Shown: positions 11,101 through 21,341, counted from the stretch's first letter. The stretch: DNA of 21,341 nucleotides from Hysterium pulicare CBS 123377 (GCA_000467715.1 AJFK01000654.1:1-21341); one strand, 5' to 3'. Numbers and translations: made by a program. Notes: generated from the sequence alone by a model not told the origin.

Positions 11101-12195
11101 GCTGCCAGAGGTGCGAAGCACTTCGTCCTCCTATCCAGGAGCGGTAGCGTAACCGGACATGTGAAGACCTTGGTTGACGAGTTGGCTCCTTTGGGCGTCA
11201 ACGTTGTTGTGCATAGTTGCAACGTGGCGAACAAGGAGGATGTAGATACGCTGATAAAGACGAAACTGACAGGATTGCCACCTATCAGAGGTGTTATCCA
11301 TGGTGCAATGGTTCTCAGGGTAAGTTGTTCCTAAGAGTCTCAATCTTACCGAGTACTGACAACGTCACAGGACAAGCTATTCGATAAGATGAGTCCCAAC
11401 GACTGGACTGAGGTCATCGAGTCCAAAGTCCAAGGAGCCTGGAACTTCCACAACGCTTTGGAGTCTGTTCCCCTTGACTTCTTCATCGTGTACTCCTCCT
11501 CTGCTGCCGCCATGGGCGGTCGTGGCCAAACAGCTTACGCAGCTGCGAACGCCTTCCTCGATGCTTTCGCACAGTATCGGCGCTCACAGGGCTTGCCCGG
11601 CGCCTCACTCGGGCCCACCGCCGTCTTGGATGCCGGATTCCTATTCGAGAACTCTGAGATCTTCAACGAGATCCAAAGAAACATCGGCGACAACCACATC
11701 AGCGAAGCCGAAGTGCTCTCACTGCTTGAATCCACCCTCGACGGCACTGCGGAGACAAGCTGCGACAATCACATCATCACCGGCGTGCACCTCGATCCTC
11801 TGAATCTGCAGTTCTGGGCCACGGACGCCAAGTACAAGAACCTGCGTATCGCAGCCGAAGCCATAGCGGCCCAGTTCAACGACGGCAGCAAGGCGGTATC
11901 CTGGAACGCAGCCCTGAAAGTCGCCGAGTCGCTACCGGAGGCCGAACAAGTGGTGTGCGATGGGCTCGTGGAGAAGATAGCCAAGACGATAGGCCTCGAG
12001 CTGGAAGAGATGGATCCGACGAGAAATCTTTCGAATTACGCTCTGGACTCGTTGACGGCGATTGATGTGAGGAATTTCATCACCAGAGAGTTTGAGTCCA
12101 CTATGCAGGTCCTCGAACTGCTGGCTAGTGGAACGATTCAGACGCTGGCGAAGGCCGTGTGTGCGAAGAGCAAGTTGTTGAAGTTTGCGAGTTGA
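5123..12195 (+). CDS. Highly reducing type I polyketide synthase (KS-AT-DH-ER-KR-ACP)
   Basis: Iterative HR-PKS that builds a reduced polyketide from malonyl units on its carrier domain. Exons: 5123-5921, 5969-6179, 6231-11319 and 11371-12195; the introns are 47, 51 and 51 bases with CTAAC or CTGAC branch points. The protein is 2307 residues. Domains: a repetitive N-terminal tail (1-120); KS (about 122-550) with Cys294 in DTACSSS, His429 in EAHGTGT and His469 in [10 protein letters not shown] (about 650-960) with Ser743 in GHSSGE; DH (about 1035-1350) with His1068 but Glu1262 where Asp is usual; a structural pseudo-KR linker (about 1360-1590) with [12 protein letters not shown] (about 1600-1925) with [10 protein letters not shown] (about 1935-2125) with GGTGGLGR, Ser2076, Tyr2089 in GQTAYAAAN and Asn2093; ACP with Ser2260 in ALDSL. 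No SAM-binding methyltransferase motif is present, and the length suits an HR-PKS without one. The chain ends after the ACP, so release must be by another enzyme, plausibly the hydrolase at 2250-3222. The start ATG at 5123 is the first one in frame. The product cannot be predicted. Confidence 0.96.
5231..5383 (+). repeat. 51-base in-frame repeat x3 in the PKS N-terminus
   Basis: Three consecutive 51-base units encode 17-residue copies at residues 37-53, 54-70 and 71-87. Each begins EPP or ESP, followed by a LNGH core and an NGDG or NGNG element. Later copies differ by both silent and replacement changes, so the array is not brand new. The tail is hydrophilic and presumably disordered. HR-PKSs usually reach the KS domain after a short leader, so this is an unusual addition. 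Confidence 0.93.
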
Positions 12196-12443
12196 GTGGA
12201 GGAGGGGTTCTGCGGGCAAGATTTCCCCTCTCCTCTCTCGTCTCTTAAACTTCTCTAGATTGTCGCAAATTTCTTTGGTGCGGGCGTAGTTTTGTTCATC
12301 CTTCTTGTTTCTAATCATTTCGACGAAGAAGAAGGGGCTCTTCCGTCGCCATATTCCCTTTTCTCGCAATCTGTCTAGTAGTTGTGCCGGTTGTTGGTAT
12401 ATATATGAGCAATCTTTCTGTATATAGAAACCTATAACGAACA

Positions 12444-12449
12444 AATAAA
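12444..12449 (+). terminator. Candidate polyadenylation signal of the PKS
   Basis: AATAAA lies about 250 bases after the PKS stop codon, in AT-rich sequence with TATATA runs just upstream. This is a plausible 3' end for the PKS transcript. Fungal signals are loose, so the exact site is uncertain. Confidence 0.4.
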
Positions 12450-12991
12450 GAGAATGAGTTCGATATCTAAATCCCATCGCGATGATTGTTGTCGTATCCG
12501 TGCAAGTTACTTATGCCCTCCCAACTGCCCACCATTTACATTCGCTGTCCGGCCATGAACACTGTTGTCTCAGTGAACAGCTTAAGGAACGCGCATAGAG
12601 CATCCAGACAACGGACACATGGAACAGCTGCTAGTATATGGGAATGAGAAGCTCTTCAGTAGTTGCAGCGACGTGAATTCCCACGGGGTTCCAAGTCATT
12701 CCCACGCGCGCACCACGCTCAGTCTCTCATGTTCTCGTGGAGCATGCCGAAGGTTTCTTCGAGCACAAAAATACCCACTCCATGATATATTCATTTGGGG
12801 AGAAATGTCCGGGGTGCTATCTACCTACATCTTCGTATTACCGGTGCCTGCTAACTCGTTATTCGACCGAGGACTGCAGGCTGCGCGCTCCTGCGACCTG
12901 ACCCGACTGTTCCTACGACAAGGATCGTTCACCCTGGTTGTTTCCCAAATGCTGAACCAATAAGCGTCCGCGTTCCCCCATAACCCCGTCT

Positions 12992-13036
12992 CTCCGATCT
13001 TATCACCTCCGATCTTATCACCTCCGATCTTATCAC
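12992..13036. repeat. 15-base tandem repeat x3 carrying GATA sites
   Basis: Three perfect head-to-tail copies of CTCCGATCTTATCAC. The reverse complement of each holds TGATAAGATC, which fits the HGATAR consensus of fungal GATA factors such as the nitrogen regulator AreA. The array is about 800 bases past the PKS stop, with no clear gene downstream. It may be a regulatory cluster left from a lost promoter or a simple minisatellite. Confidence 0.85.
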
Positions 13037-14739
13037 TACGCGGTATGAGTTAAAAGACAGATGCCTAATCCTTGAACCTGAAATCGAGAACCACGCATGC
13101 AGAATAGAATGAGGGAAGACGTCTTATATTAGCTGAGGAGGGTCAAGTTTATTGTTATGGCATCTTGTGACTCAATTCTTCGGCGCAAGAGATAGTAACA
13201 ATTCAATACTCGCACCAGTTCTCTCGGGTCGGGACTGTGGCAATCATGAAATATGATGATATCAAGTACGGCTAAGCGTAACCCACTGGATCAAGAAGTT
13301 GGGAAAAGTACTGGTAGACTTCGCTCTAGGAATCTCCTAGACTTTGAACGAGGACCCTTTCTCTAGACTATCCGCTGAGAGTCCCCTCAATCTGCCGCAA
13401 GGTAGACTACAAACTTGCTTTGTAGTGACCTGTGGCAAAAACGACTCGCTTCTGCTCGAACTGAAAAACGGTCGAATAGATTATAGGATTCTTCTACCTA
13501 GCACCTTTCCCTCTGCCGAATACTCTTAACGCTGTTAGCAGTAGACTTGCAGCTATCGCAATACTTGAGTACTTCTGAGATTAGATATCTTCCCGGTTCA
13601 TCTTCCCGCCAACGCATTATCCGCAACCGATAACCGGAAAAGCCTTCATACCTACCCACTGAATGGGCGCGGCTGCCCAAAGTCCGACTATCGGCACACT
13701 TTGCATACATCTTATTTGTCGTTTCAATCAACAGCTTAAACAAGCTATTCTGAGCGGAGGCTGCAATGGCACGGTAGCCGGAGATTTGACCATCATGATT
13801 GGTCCTTTATGGTTCCAGAACGTAGCTAGAAGGAGCTTCTTGGGCCCAACTACGGTGTTCAAGACCAGAACTGCACTACAATTACTCATCCCTAAAAGAA
13901 ATGCTGTCGTCGCGGCTCATGCAACAGGGATCCCGTCGGTGATCCAGATAAGTACAAAACTGGGCGACGAGTGATTGAAGGATTTGTTAGGTCCGTTCAC
14001 AGCTTTATAGGGGATACAGAGACGGCGTTAAAAATGTAGTGCTGATAAAGACCCTTTTGATGACCAACAAGGGCCGCAATCCTACCGTGAGTTTAAAACT
14101 CTGAGCCCGTTAATCAGTGCATCCACCGATGATTATATGGAAGCCTTGAAGGCGTGGAAGCCTCAGAAGGGAGACTTATGCGCGGCTCTGAGCCTCTAAT
14201 TAACAATAATGTCGCATCAAGCTGAAATCCGTTAGTGGCAGCGACATGGGCAACGCCATGCCAATCAATGGCTTCCCAATAACAAAAGCATTATCCCTTC
14301 ATTACACCCCTATTCTATAGTTGGGATACAGAGCATTCGCGAGTATGTTTCGCATCTCCGCTGATACCTAGAGTTCAAACTTCCTCCGCATGTAAATTCC
14401 TTTGGCCAAAACAGCTTTGAGCGACCTCTGGAACAGACCTTACTCTTAAATAGCAGACCCTTGCGGGGGATGGAAGAGAAGTTGGCTGCTTTTACCGCCA
14501 GAGACTTGCGCGTAGCTTCAATGGTCCTATTCACCCAACACTAACATTCTGCAGTAGCATCTCGAGGATTATACGTCCGTTGCATTATAAAAAGTACTAC
14601 TTATAATAAGTAATAAAAAACATTCTTGCTTTGTGGGGGCAAGGCCTTCCTGCAACACTTTTACCAACATTGTTAGTCTCAAGCAGAGAATTACCAGCCA
14701 CTACTCTTACCTTCGTATCATGTTGCGAAATCGCAGCAC

Positions 14740-15340
14740 TAAGTTGAGCTCATGAAACCAAGCCTAGACATCTGATTGTCGAAACCCCATACTGGACTAG
14801 CGACCAGCTGCGGGCTTTGCTCTTTCATCACACCTCGGAATCGAATGGAAGATAAGGCTCGTTTTCGCGTTAACATTATGACGATAACTTCAAAGAAAAT
14901 GTGTAGGGCTGTACCATTGCCCAGGCTGCGCCTCTCCAACCGAGCACATTGCAGTTCAGCATGGCCAGAGGTGCACCAATAAGACTTCGCCCAAGTTGGG
15001 TAGCAGATTACTAACAGTAACCGCTGAAAGGCGCAAGAAAATCATGCCCACTTTTGTATAGAGTTGCTGAAGATGGTATGGCTGGATCTTGAGACAAGTA
15101 GTCCATAGATGACATGAAACTCCACTGCAACTTTTCTCGATACAAGCATTTCTCCGGATATTAGCGGTGCCAACAGCTTCTCGAGCGACAATGGCCCCAA
15201 AGCCTCCGAGGTCATCGAAGGTCGCAACATTTCTCGTAAGCTCTTCGATATCGGAGGACGAAGGGGCGCATCGAAAAATGCATAGAATTCGTTGCCGGAA
15301 GTTAATACGCCGGAAGGGTGGTTTAGACATAGACAGCACA
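14740..15340 (-). pseudogene. Possible cytochrome P450 relic (I-helix to K-helix region)
   Basis: On the minus strand several pieces in different frames resemble a fungal cytochrome P450 in the right order. FVLRYRRAYEKCCDL lies at about 15270-15200, LRLSAVTVSN at about 15035-15005 (compare the I-helix region before an AIHTT-type motif), HAELQCARLERRS at about 14965-14925, and ALSSIRFRGVMKE at about 14860-14825 (compare the K-helix KES/ExxR region). The I-helix to K-helix distance, about 60 codons, fits the family. The ExxR Arg is not preserved, frames shift between pieces, and no heme-binding Cys motif was found nearby. The match is by eye and may be wrong. Confidence 0.33.
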
Positions 15341-15648
15341 AACGTGGGTGAATACGAGGTTACGCATAGCTTTCGTTAGGTGGTGTAAATAGAGAGAATT
15401 ACGGATCACACTTCTAACCTTGGTTCCGACTTTTCCTGCCGTTAAGGTAGAAGAATTCCTCCTGAAAAGCAATGTTTCTGCGACGAATTAGAAAAGTGGC
15501 CTATGGTAGCTAGAAGCAAATCTTTCGCAAAGGTTACCTTCTCTGATAATTTACGTACTCTCTGATGCTGATAAGTGAAGGTTAGCTTTTAGCCACAATG
15601 CTTCTAATATACTTCCCCTTTATTACAAAGATCGTTATGGAGGCTAAC

Positions 15649-15675
15649 CGTCTCAGAGGCTGAGCCTCTAAGACG
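15649..15675. repeat. 27-base near-perfect palindrome
   Basis: Arms of 13 bases (CGTCTCAGAGGCT and AGCCTCTAAGACG) flank one central G, with a single mismatch between the arms. It would form a strong hairpin. There is no gene beside it, so it is not clearly a terminator; it could be a terminal or internal part of a dead transposable element. Confidence 0.75.
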
Positions 15676-16091
15676 ATTTGAGATTACTCCGCATATTGTA
15701 ATAAGGCAAAGAATCTTAGAATTCATGCATCTCCTACGAACGCTGAGCACAATGGGAACATAAGCGATGTGTCATCGTCAAACACGCAACGGGTCCTTGG
15801 TGAAAATAATTCTAGATATTGGCTTTCAAAGAGTCCCTAGATTGGCACTTAGGAGGATGCTATCGCGCTTTAGATATGGTGACAGTAGTGAGCTCGTGGC
15901 ATCGACTGCTTCCAGCCCACCAGGAACCGCCACGTCGACCACTTCACCCAAAGCGAGCGAAGTTTGAAACAACATAGATGTCGAGAGTAAGCCTGTTCAG
16001 TGTTGTTGGCCTGATCTATGCAGCAACGTGCGCAATCTCCTTACCAGTGTATCTAGTGAGGAATTAGACGAGATTTAGATTCTGGAAGAGC

Positions 16092-16253
16092 GGGGGTGGA
16101 TGCAGTGGAAGAGGGGGGTGGATGCAGTGAAAAGCGGGAGTGGATGTAGTGGAAAAGGGGGGTGCACGTAGTGAAAAGGGTGTGGATGCAGTGGAAAGGG
16201 GGGGATGTAGTGGAAGAGGCCCTCCGCCCCCCATTCCACTACATCCACCCCCT
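16092..16253. repeat. G-rich 22-base minisatellite ending in an inverted copy
   Basis: About six head-to-tail units of roughly 22 bases, consensus near GGGGGTGGATGTAGTGGAAAAG, run from 16092 to about 16222. The later units are shortened and several carry point changes. They are followed at about 16223-16253 by a unit in the opposite orientation (CCACTACATCCACCCCC). Strong G/C strand asymmetry flips at the junction. The pattern resembles the end of a transposable element or a foldback structure, but no coding part was found. Confidence 0.85.
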
Positions 16254-19200
16254 TAGTCTAGTAGTCGCTAGAGTTTGATCACCTATGGGTATGGAGTTTG
16301 CTTCAGAGATTCCGATCTCATGCAAGTGCTCGCCGGTTCCCGCAGCTCCAGCGGTGGGAGTCGGTGTCCCAGTCTTATCAAGGCGATTCAACAAGCGTTG
16401 GATACTGAGAGCGAGGGCGCGGGAGAACCACGAGAATTAATGTTCTTTTGCTTCGTCAAATCTCACATATTGTCACGACCTTTAGGCTATGAACTGCGAT
16501 TATACCAGTATAAAATGTTCTGTAACTCTGCGAATAAAATAGCCCCCAACTAGCATAGTTGTAGATGATCTTAGTCACGATGACGGAGCTTATTCACCAT
16601 GTCACTTAATATTGGCTCTAATTGGCGGGGTCAGGGCTCGCGGACTGCTTCTCGTGAAAAGGGTGTGACGTTCGGACGATCTTAGGGTCAGCCGAAGGGC
16701 GTGAAGAGGTTCATGGGTTGTCAGGTCGGTCGTCCGTCAGGATGGCTTTTCCAAAAGAGATGAAGGCTTTCATTCAGAGAGTTCTTTCTCTACTGCTTAC
16801 AAGTCAGCGATATTTGAAAATTTGTTGGCCGGTAATAGTGAAACACTGCCGGCGTGGGTAAGCTGGGTATGCTGAGGGTGATAGTATACCGTTACCGTCC
16901 CATATTTTGATGGTTGCAAATGAAACCAAGTACTTCTATCAGTAAGGACAAGAACTCTCAGGCTCACGATATTGAGAAAGATCCAGCACCGGATCCGGCT
17001 CGAAGCCAGCATATTATTATCGACAACAACTGCTATCACACGGCCAGCAACCTTTATAATTCTGCTCGTAAGATCCACCGTTTGCTTCAGCCGGTAAATT
17101 TCGTAGTGTGTCGGAGGTGATTAGCACGCTATACTGGGTTGACATCGTTTTCACGCCCCTAAAGGGTGACGGCCCTTTCAAGATGTTCGACAGCATGTGG
17201 TCGCCCACCAGGCTTTTGGGAATAGAAGATGCTCTCCGCCTACTACAGCCAGTAGACTAGAGGGAAGGGCACCGACTAGAAGCAGACCTTCAAAGGAATA
17301 TCATTGCATCCGCAAGTAGCTCCTATTAAGAGCGAATCCCTTTTCATTCTACACGAAGTCCTAGCACTAGCTTAGCAGATCGTCATGCAGTCTTGATCGT
17401 ACTATCAGGATCTGTACACACCACTCTGCGCTTCGAGGGTTCTTTGTATCAGCTTTACTTCTCTATGCTGGTCGTGGAACGACAGGTAGCCTTGAGTCTC
17501 GCCTCGTGGCTCATCTGGACCAACTTCCAGATTCAAGGCCGTCATGTGCATGCAGAAATTCCTGCCCATCTCGTGACTGACAGCGATGAGATGTGTATTT
17601 GTGAAAGAATGCTTGACGAGTCTGTACCTCGATATGTGAAGATCTTTCGCAGATAGCAGCGCGCATTGGCCGTAGTGTTTGTTCTAAGAATGATTGAGCA
17701 CTTCCTTTTTGTGTTAATGTCTCCGCCGACTTCACATGTTCGCCTAAAATTTAAAGAAAAAGGTGCGCATCTTTTTACCTCAGACCGAAGATTTTCATTC
17801 CACCTGACTTACGTCTTCAGAATTAGGAACTACCGTGTCCGTTCAATAACGTTGCCGCCATCCTTGCGAAACTATATCTCTCAAGGGCAATGCTGTATCT
17901 TATTTACTGCATTAAAAAGTCCTTGCTTCAACGATATAGAGTAATAATGAAAGTTTTCTCAGCAACCATTCTTCAGGAAAGGCAAGAAGGCCAACAAGCC
18001 TCTGTAGATAGTAATGGTGTTTAGGATGAGCGTCTCTTCGAGCGCGTGCATCTTAATGGCGCCTTTAATTCAAGGAAGCTATATGCCAGCTTTGTTCATA
18101 AGATTGTCGAGCTCTACGGTAGGATGTAATGTTTTTTTCGACGGCCAAGGTAGCGGAGGTGTTGTTGGTGGCGTGCCGGGGGACCAAGTGGACGCGGCAG
18201 AGATACCTTGCTCTAGAGTGGGCGGTTGGCTGCGCGCCGTTGCGAAGATGCTCCCTGGGCTGGAGGAATTAGAGAGTACTCAGAGGAGTTTGGTGAGCTC
18301 AAGACCGAGGATGCTGAAGAGGAGTGTGATAAGGTAGAAAGTTATGGGAAGTTGACGATGGTGTTATCAAACATGAGGAAAGAAGTTTTCGAAATTCTTT
18401 ATGTTTAATTAGCCAGAAAGAATTTTAAACGTAATAGGGGGTGAATTAGGAGCTAGGATTATTTGATCTCTGTGTGCTTTATATCCAAGAGATGCAGATT
18501 ATCGGCGTCAAGTACATGTAGGTGTTCATGCTAATATACTTGGTTATGCTGTTGTATGGTACCCTTTATGATACCACGCAGTCATGTCCGCCATCTGTTC
18601 GCTTCCTTGTAAGGAGTTGCCACCGTCGTCAGACCATCAATCGGAGTCGGCTTTGCGCACGCGCCCTTTAGCATTAGAGCTTTTATTGCTAGAAAGAGAG
18701 ATGTCTAGTTCAGTACGCTACAGAGTCGAACAATATAGAAGACACTCAACTTTAAGGACTGCTAGAGTGTGGTATGAAATCTCCAATTAAACATCCTAGT
18801 GAGACATTAGAAGAACGAATTACTCCCAATTTTGTTGAGATATACTTTTGCTAGTGACTCGTAATAGATATTTAAGATCTAGCATACCGACTGTCTATCG
18901 GCACTCTTAAATTGGATATTCTTTGAAGAGACGCTTTTAGAAGTAATTGCGGTTGCAGAATCTGTTTTGAGTTTTATAAAAACTTTTATGCTCGACGCTT
19001 AGCCTCCAGCAGCCGTAGGCTTTAGTTGGAACATCGTTCATAAAGATATTATTTATATACACCCTGCTCTTAGTCTGCTCCATGCCCCTTCGAATTTCAT
19101 ATGCTAAGAGTGTTTCTTTGGTGATGCAGCCGCCTGGGTATTGCTGTTTATATCGAGGCGACTGGCTCCGGGTGGAAGTGAGGAAAATCATGTTTCACGA

Positions 19201-20109
19201 CTACGCTGTGACTGGACCTCATCGGCGTCCTTTCACTCGTCGCCAGCATACTCTGTCTCCTCGTTACTCTACAAGGGAGTCATAACTATTACTCCGGGTG
19301 ATCTCAACGTATTATGGCGCCGTCGGTGGTCTTTGTAGTTCTGGTTCTAAAGAACGCCACCATCCCCATCACATAACGAAGAACCAAAGTATGGACTTCA
19401 ACGCAGGGTTTGTTCTCCGCTAGGCGGCTTGTCTTCGATTCGTTCGCCTTCTACCTGCTATTAATCCAAGACGATGAAAAGCGCCTGCCTAATACATCTC
19501 AAGTGGATCAAATGCCCTCACTCTACTCAACAGAGGAGCCATCTAACACACATGTCGCCGACTCCATGCGTTGGATCTGGCTCTCTAGCATTTTTGATCC
19601 CATTAGTGAAAGTCTACTGACCGAGAAACGCTAGTCAACTCGGCTTTGATTTTCACCAAATATAATTACCTCTTTAACATGTCAATGGATAAGAAAAAAT
19701 GTTTCGTATTACTGCGCCAGCCGATGCGTTGGCTACCAGATCCTCTTCACCATTGCCTCTGCATTTGAGGTTCGGATACCCTGCGTCACCGCACAGACTG
19801 TGCTCCCGCTCGAAAACATCAGAACAAGCATTGTCCGTAGGCTTTTTGCTCAGCTTGGTGGAAGTGCCATTTTTGTCGGCAACGCCCAAAGGCATCTTCG
19901 CCAGCGAACTGGACGACCAAGTGAGTACGTCAGTGATGCATGAGTGGAATCCCTTAAAAAGAAACATTCTGAAACCAAAACCTTCTCTACCGAAAATAGA
20001 ACTTGATGATATTCAATTGAGAAGCTTAGCTTCAGGGTGCGAGATCCTCTTTTCTGATTATCGGAATTAACGAATTTCGATTAAGAAGCTTCGCCTCCGA
20101 GACATATTC

Positions 20110-21135
20110 CAATCTTAGTCCTCTTATTTTAGAAGCAACGCAATATAGTCAGCAATCTTTCTTTCAAGTCCCTCTTCTTTGTTATCTGCGTCCAAAACGA
20201 TAGGCGCACCTAGCGTATAGTCCGTCAGATTCTGACCACACTTGGTATATCGGCGATGACGTCTTCTGAAGCATATTTGCAGGGCCAATTCTAAAGAATA
20301 TGAACTACTGGAATATGCTAGCGGACACGACGACTCCGGTCGTTGCGTTCAGGGTGTAATTTCGTCCTCCAAAATTGATATCTACGCCGCGCTATGTGGC
20401 ACATGTATTTATATAAAGCAATTAGATCCACATTCTCCAACTGAAGCTTCCATAAAAACTTGCCTCTGCATTGTTCCTCGCCCTTGTCTCCGTCTCAATT
20501 GTGGGCATCTGAGTCGAACTTCCTAGCCGAAGTGAGACCATCAATCTCCCGGATACCCACGGCCGCAAGAACCAACTTGCATAGATCCCAAATGGGCCGT
20601 ATGTCACCGAGACAGGAGCCAACCAATCTTGCAGTGTACTGAGATGGTATTTCGCCGTCGTGTGGCAAAGTGCGTGCTCGCCGGCAGTGTGAAGAAAATG
20701 ATTCTCAAAGGACGGCATCATCAAAGTCCACGGATTTGCTTGCTCGGTCATCTATGATACAAGCCTTTCGTCCCGTTGTGATCCGCGTTATAGACGTGCA
20801 CAGAACACCCGCCCAGTGCCTTCCTGCGGGGATATAGCGGCGTCCAGGAGATTATCCCCTTTGTGATTGTGGTACTACCATCACATGTTTCCCTATCTTA
20901 CATTTGCGTCCCACAAACTTGCTGTAACGTCGTTTGAGACAGCGAATCAACCTGCGGTGATACCAAATTAATATCCTTTCCAGCAAACGAGGGCACGAGG
21001 GCCGGAATTGGGATATTTATAGCGGTTACCAATCCTGTACTTGAGACCCGCCTCAATCATAGTAACTTGTTTGCCCTCTTCAGCCAATCGTACGATTAGA
21101 AGGGGATGGGCGGCCATAATGTTCCTAGTAGGGTT
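20110..21135 (-). pseudogene. GMC-type FAD oxidoreductase pseudogene
   Basis: Pieces of a fungal glucose-methanol-choline family oxidoreductase occur in the correct order on the minus strand, in changing frames. From the N-terminal side: RLAEEGKQVTMIEAG (about 21110-21065, the FAD-binding beta-alpha-beta end), NIPIPALVPSFAGKD (about 21025-20980), YPRRKALGGCS followed by NGTKG (about 20840-20770, the family LGGSS signature), GIREIDGLTSARK (about 20570-20530), GRNYTLNATTGVVVSA (about 20370-20315), RIGPANMLQK (20289-20263, compare the SGIGP motif) and GQNLTDYTLGAP (about 20236-20200). A TAG stop lies at 20307-20305 between the last two conserved blocks. At least three frame changes cannot be explained by plausible introns. 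The C-terminal catalytic His region was not found. Such enzymes often tailor polyketides; here it is dead. Confidence 0.78.
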
Positions 21136-21224
21136 AGGAGACGGATGAAGGGCGCGTAACTACTCATAGCTGTTCGTAATCCCCTAGGTCCTAGAGGTTT
21201 CCTCAAAAGTCTAAGAGTGGTAAT

Positions 21225-21341
21225 TAGCTATTTTTATCTCTTCTTACATTATATAATAGTAGGTTTAACAAATTTATCTTAATAAAATAAAGTAATTTTA
21301 TATTTATAAAAAGAATTATTAATTAGGAGAATTATTAATTA
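21225..21341. other. AT-rich right end with a 14-base direct repeat
   Basis: The last 117 bases are almost entirely A and T, in sharp contrast with the DNA to the left. The end holds two copies of AGAATTATTAATTA (21312-21325 and 21328-21341) separated by GG. This could be the edge of an AT-rich block of the kind produced by repeat-induced point mutation or found near chromosome ends. The window stops before it can be judged. Confidence 0.6.

Larger units (their letters stand above)
12196..14730. other. PKS 3' flank and gene-poor DNA
   Basis: It begins with the PKS 3' untranslated region; an AATAAA at 12444-12449 is a candidate polyadenylation signal. After that only short frames occur on both strands. 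The longest, 115 codons from 12619, resembles nothing known to me. A triple 15-base repeat lies at 12992-13036, and a short AT palindrome (ACTTATAATAAGT) lies near 14600. No intact gene can be supported. Confidence 0.5.
15341..20099. other. Gene-poor, probably decayed region
   Basis: Nearly 5 kb with only short frames on both strands. It includes a hairpin at 15649-15675 and a minisatellite at 16092-16253. A somewhat GC-richer patch at about 18140-18400 reads in two plus-strand frames as charged, helix-like peptide and may be a gene fragment, but I cannot name it. The impression of decayed coding DNA or transposon remains rests on composition and on the relics at both ends, not on an identified element. 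Confidence 0.45.

Noticed and set aside
12619-12963. 115-codon plus-strand ORF after the PKS
   Set aside because: No domain, signal or family resemblance, and no promoter-like context; likely chance.
13498-13743. Minus-strand peptide resembling the region before a P450 heme motif
   Set aside because: Over 1 kb from the other P450-like pieces and without the heme Cys motif; the similarity is too short.
16092-16253. CRISPR-like array
   Set aside because: The units are contiguous without unique spacers and the genome is fungal; this is a minisatellite.
19674-20070. Overlapping ORFs on both strands, considered as the GMC C-terminal part
   Set aside because: The catalytic His region and other late GMC motifs were not found in any frame.

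Overview
The window looks like nuclear DNA of a filamentous ascomycete (Pezizomycotina). Its genes are split by introns of about 46-100 bases that mostly carry CTAAC/CTGAC-type branch points. The central gene is an iterative highly reducing type I polyketide synthase (HR-PKS) of the fungal kind. No bacterial operon structure, rRNA or tRNA gene was seen. The species cannot be named from the sequence alone.

Layout. (1) Bases 1-1385, minus strand: the N-terminal 326 codons of an ABCB-type multidrug exporter, cut by the left edge. It looks broken if read without splicing, but seven short introns restore one clean frame. (2) 1386-2249: intergenic, with degenerate GAATGC-type repeats, a GC-rich patch and an 8-base microsatellite. 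(3) 2250-3222, minus strand: a complete four-exon FSH1/LovG-type serine hydrolase. (4) 3223-5122: a 1.9 kb divergent intergenic region with a CAATCAA/TTGATTG cluster, a pyrimidine-rich tract and a doubtful small ORF. (5) 5123-12195, plus strand: the HR-PKS, four exons, 2307 residues, KS-AT-DH-(core linker)-ER-KR-ACP, with no C-methyltransferase and no release domain. (6) 12196-21341: about 9 kb without a convincing intact gene. It holds a triple GATA-site repeat, a G-rich 22-base minisatellite with an inverted copy, a possible cytochrome P450 relic, a clear GMC oxidoreductase pseudogene, and a sharply AT-rich right end.

How the parts may work together (inference): the PKS builds a reduced, non-C-methylated polyketide on its ACP. 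The neighbouring FSH1/LovG-type hydrolase is a natural candidate for releasing it in trans. The ABCB exporter could remove the product or protect the cell. Oxidative tailoring genes (GMC, possibly P450) seem to have existed on the right but have decayed, so the cluster may be a core with lost tailoring. The PKS dehydratase also has Glu where the catalytic Asp is expected, and the PKS starts with a three-copy 17-residue repeat. Both deserve a second look.
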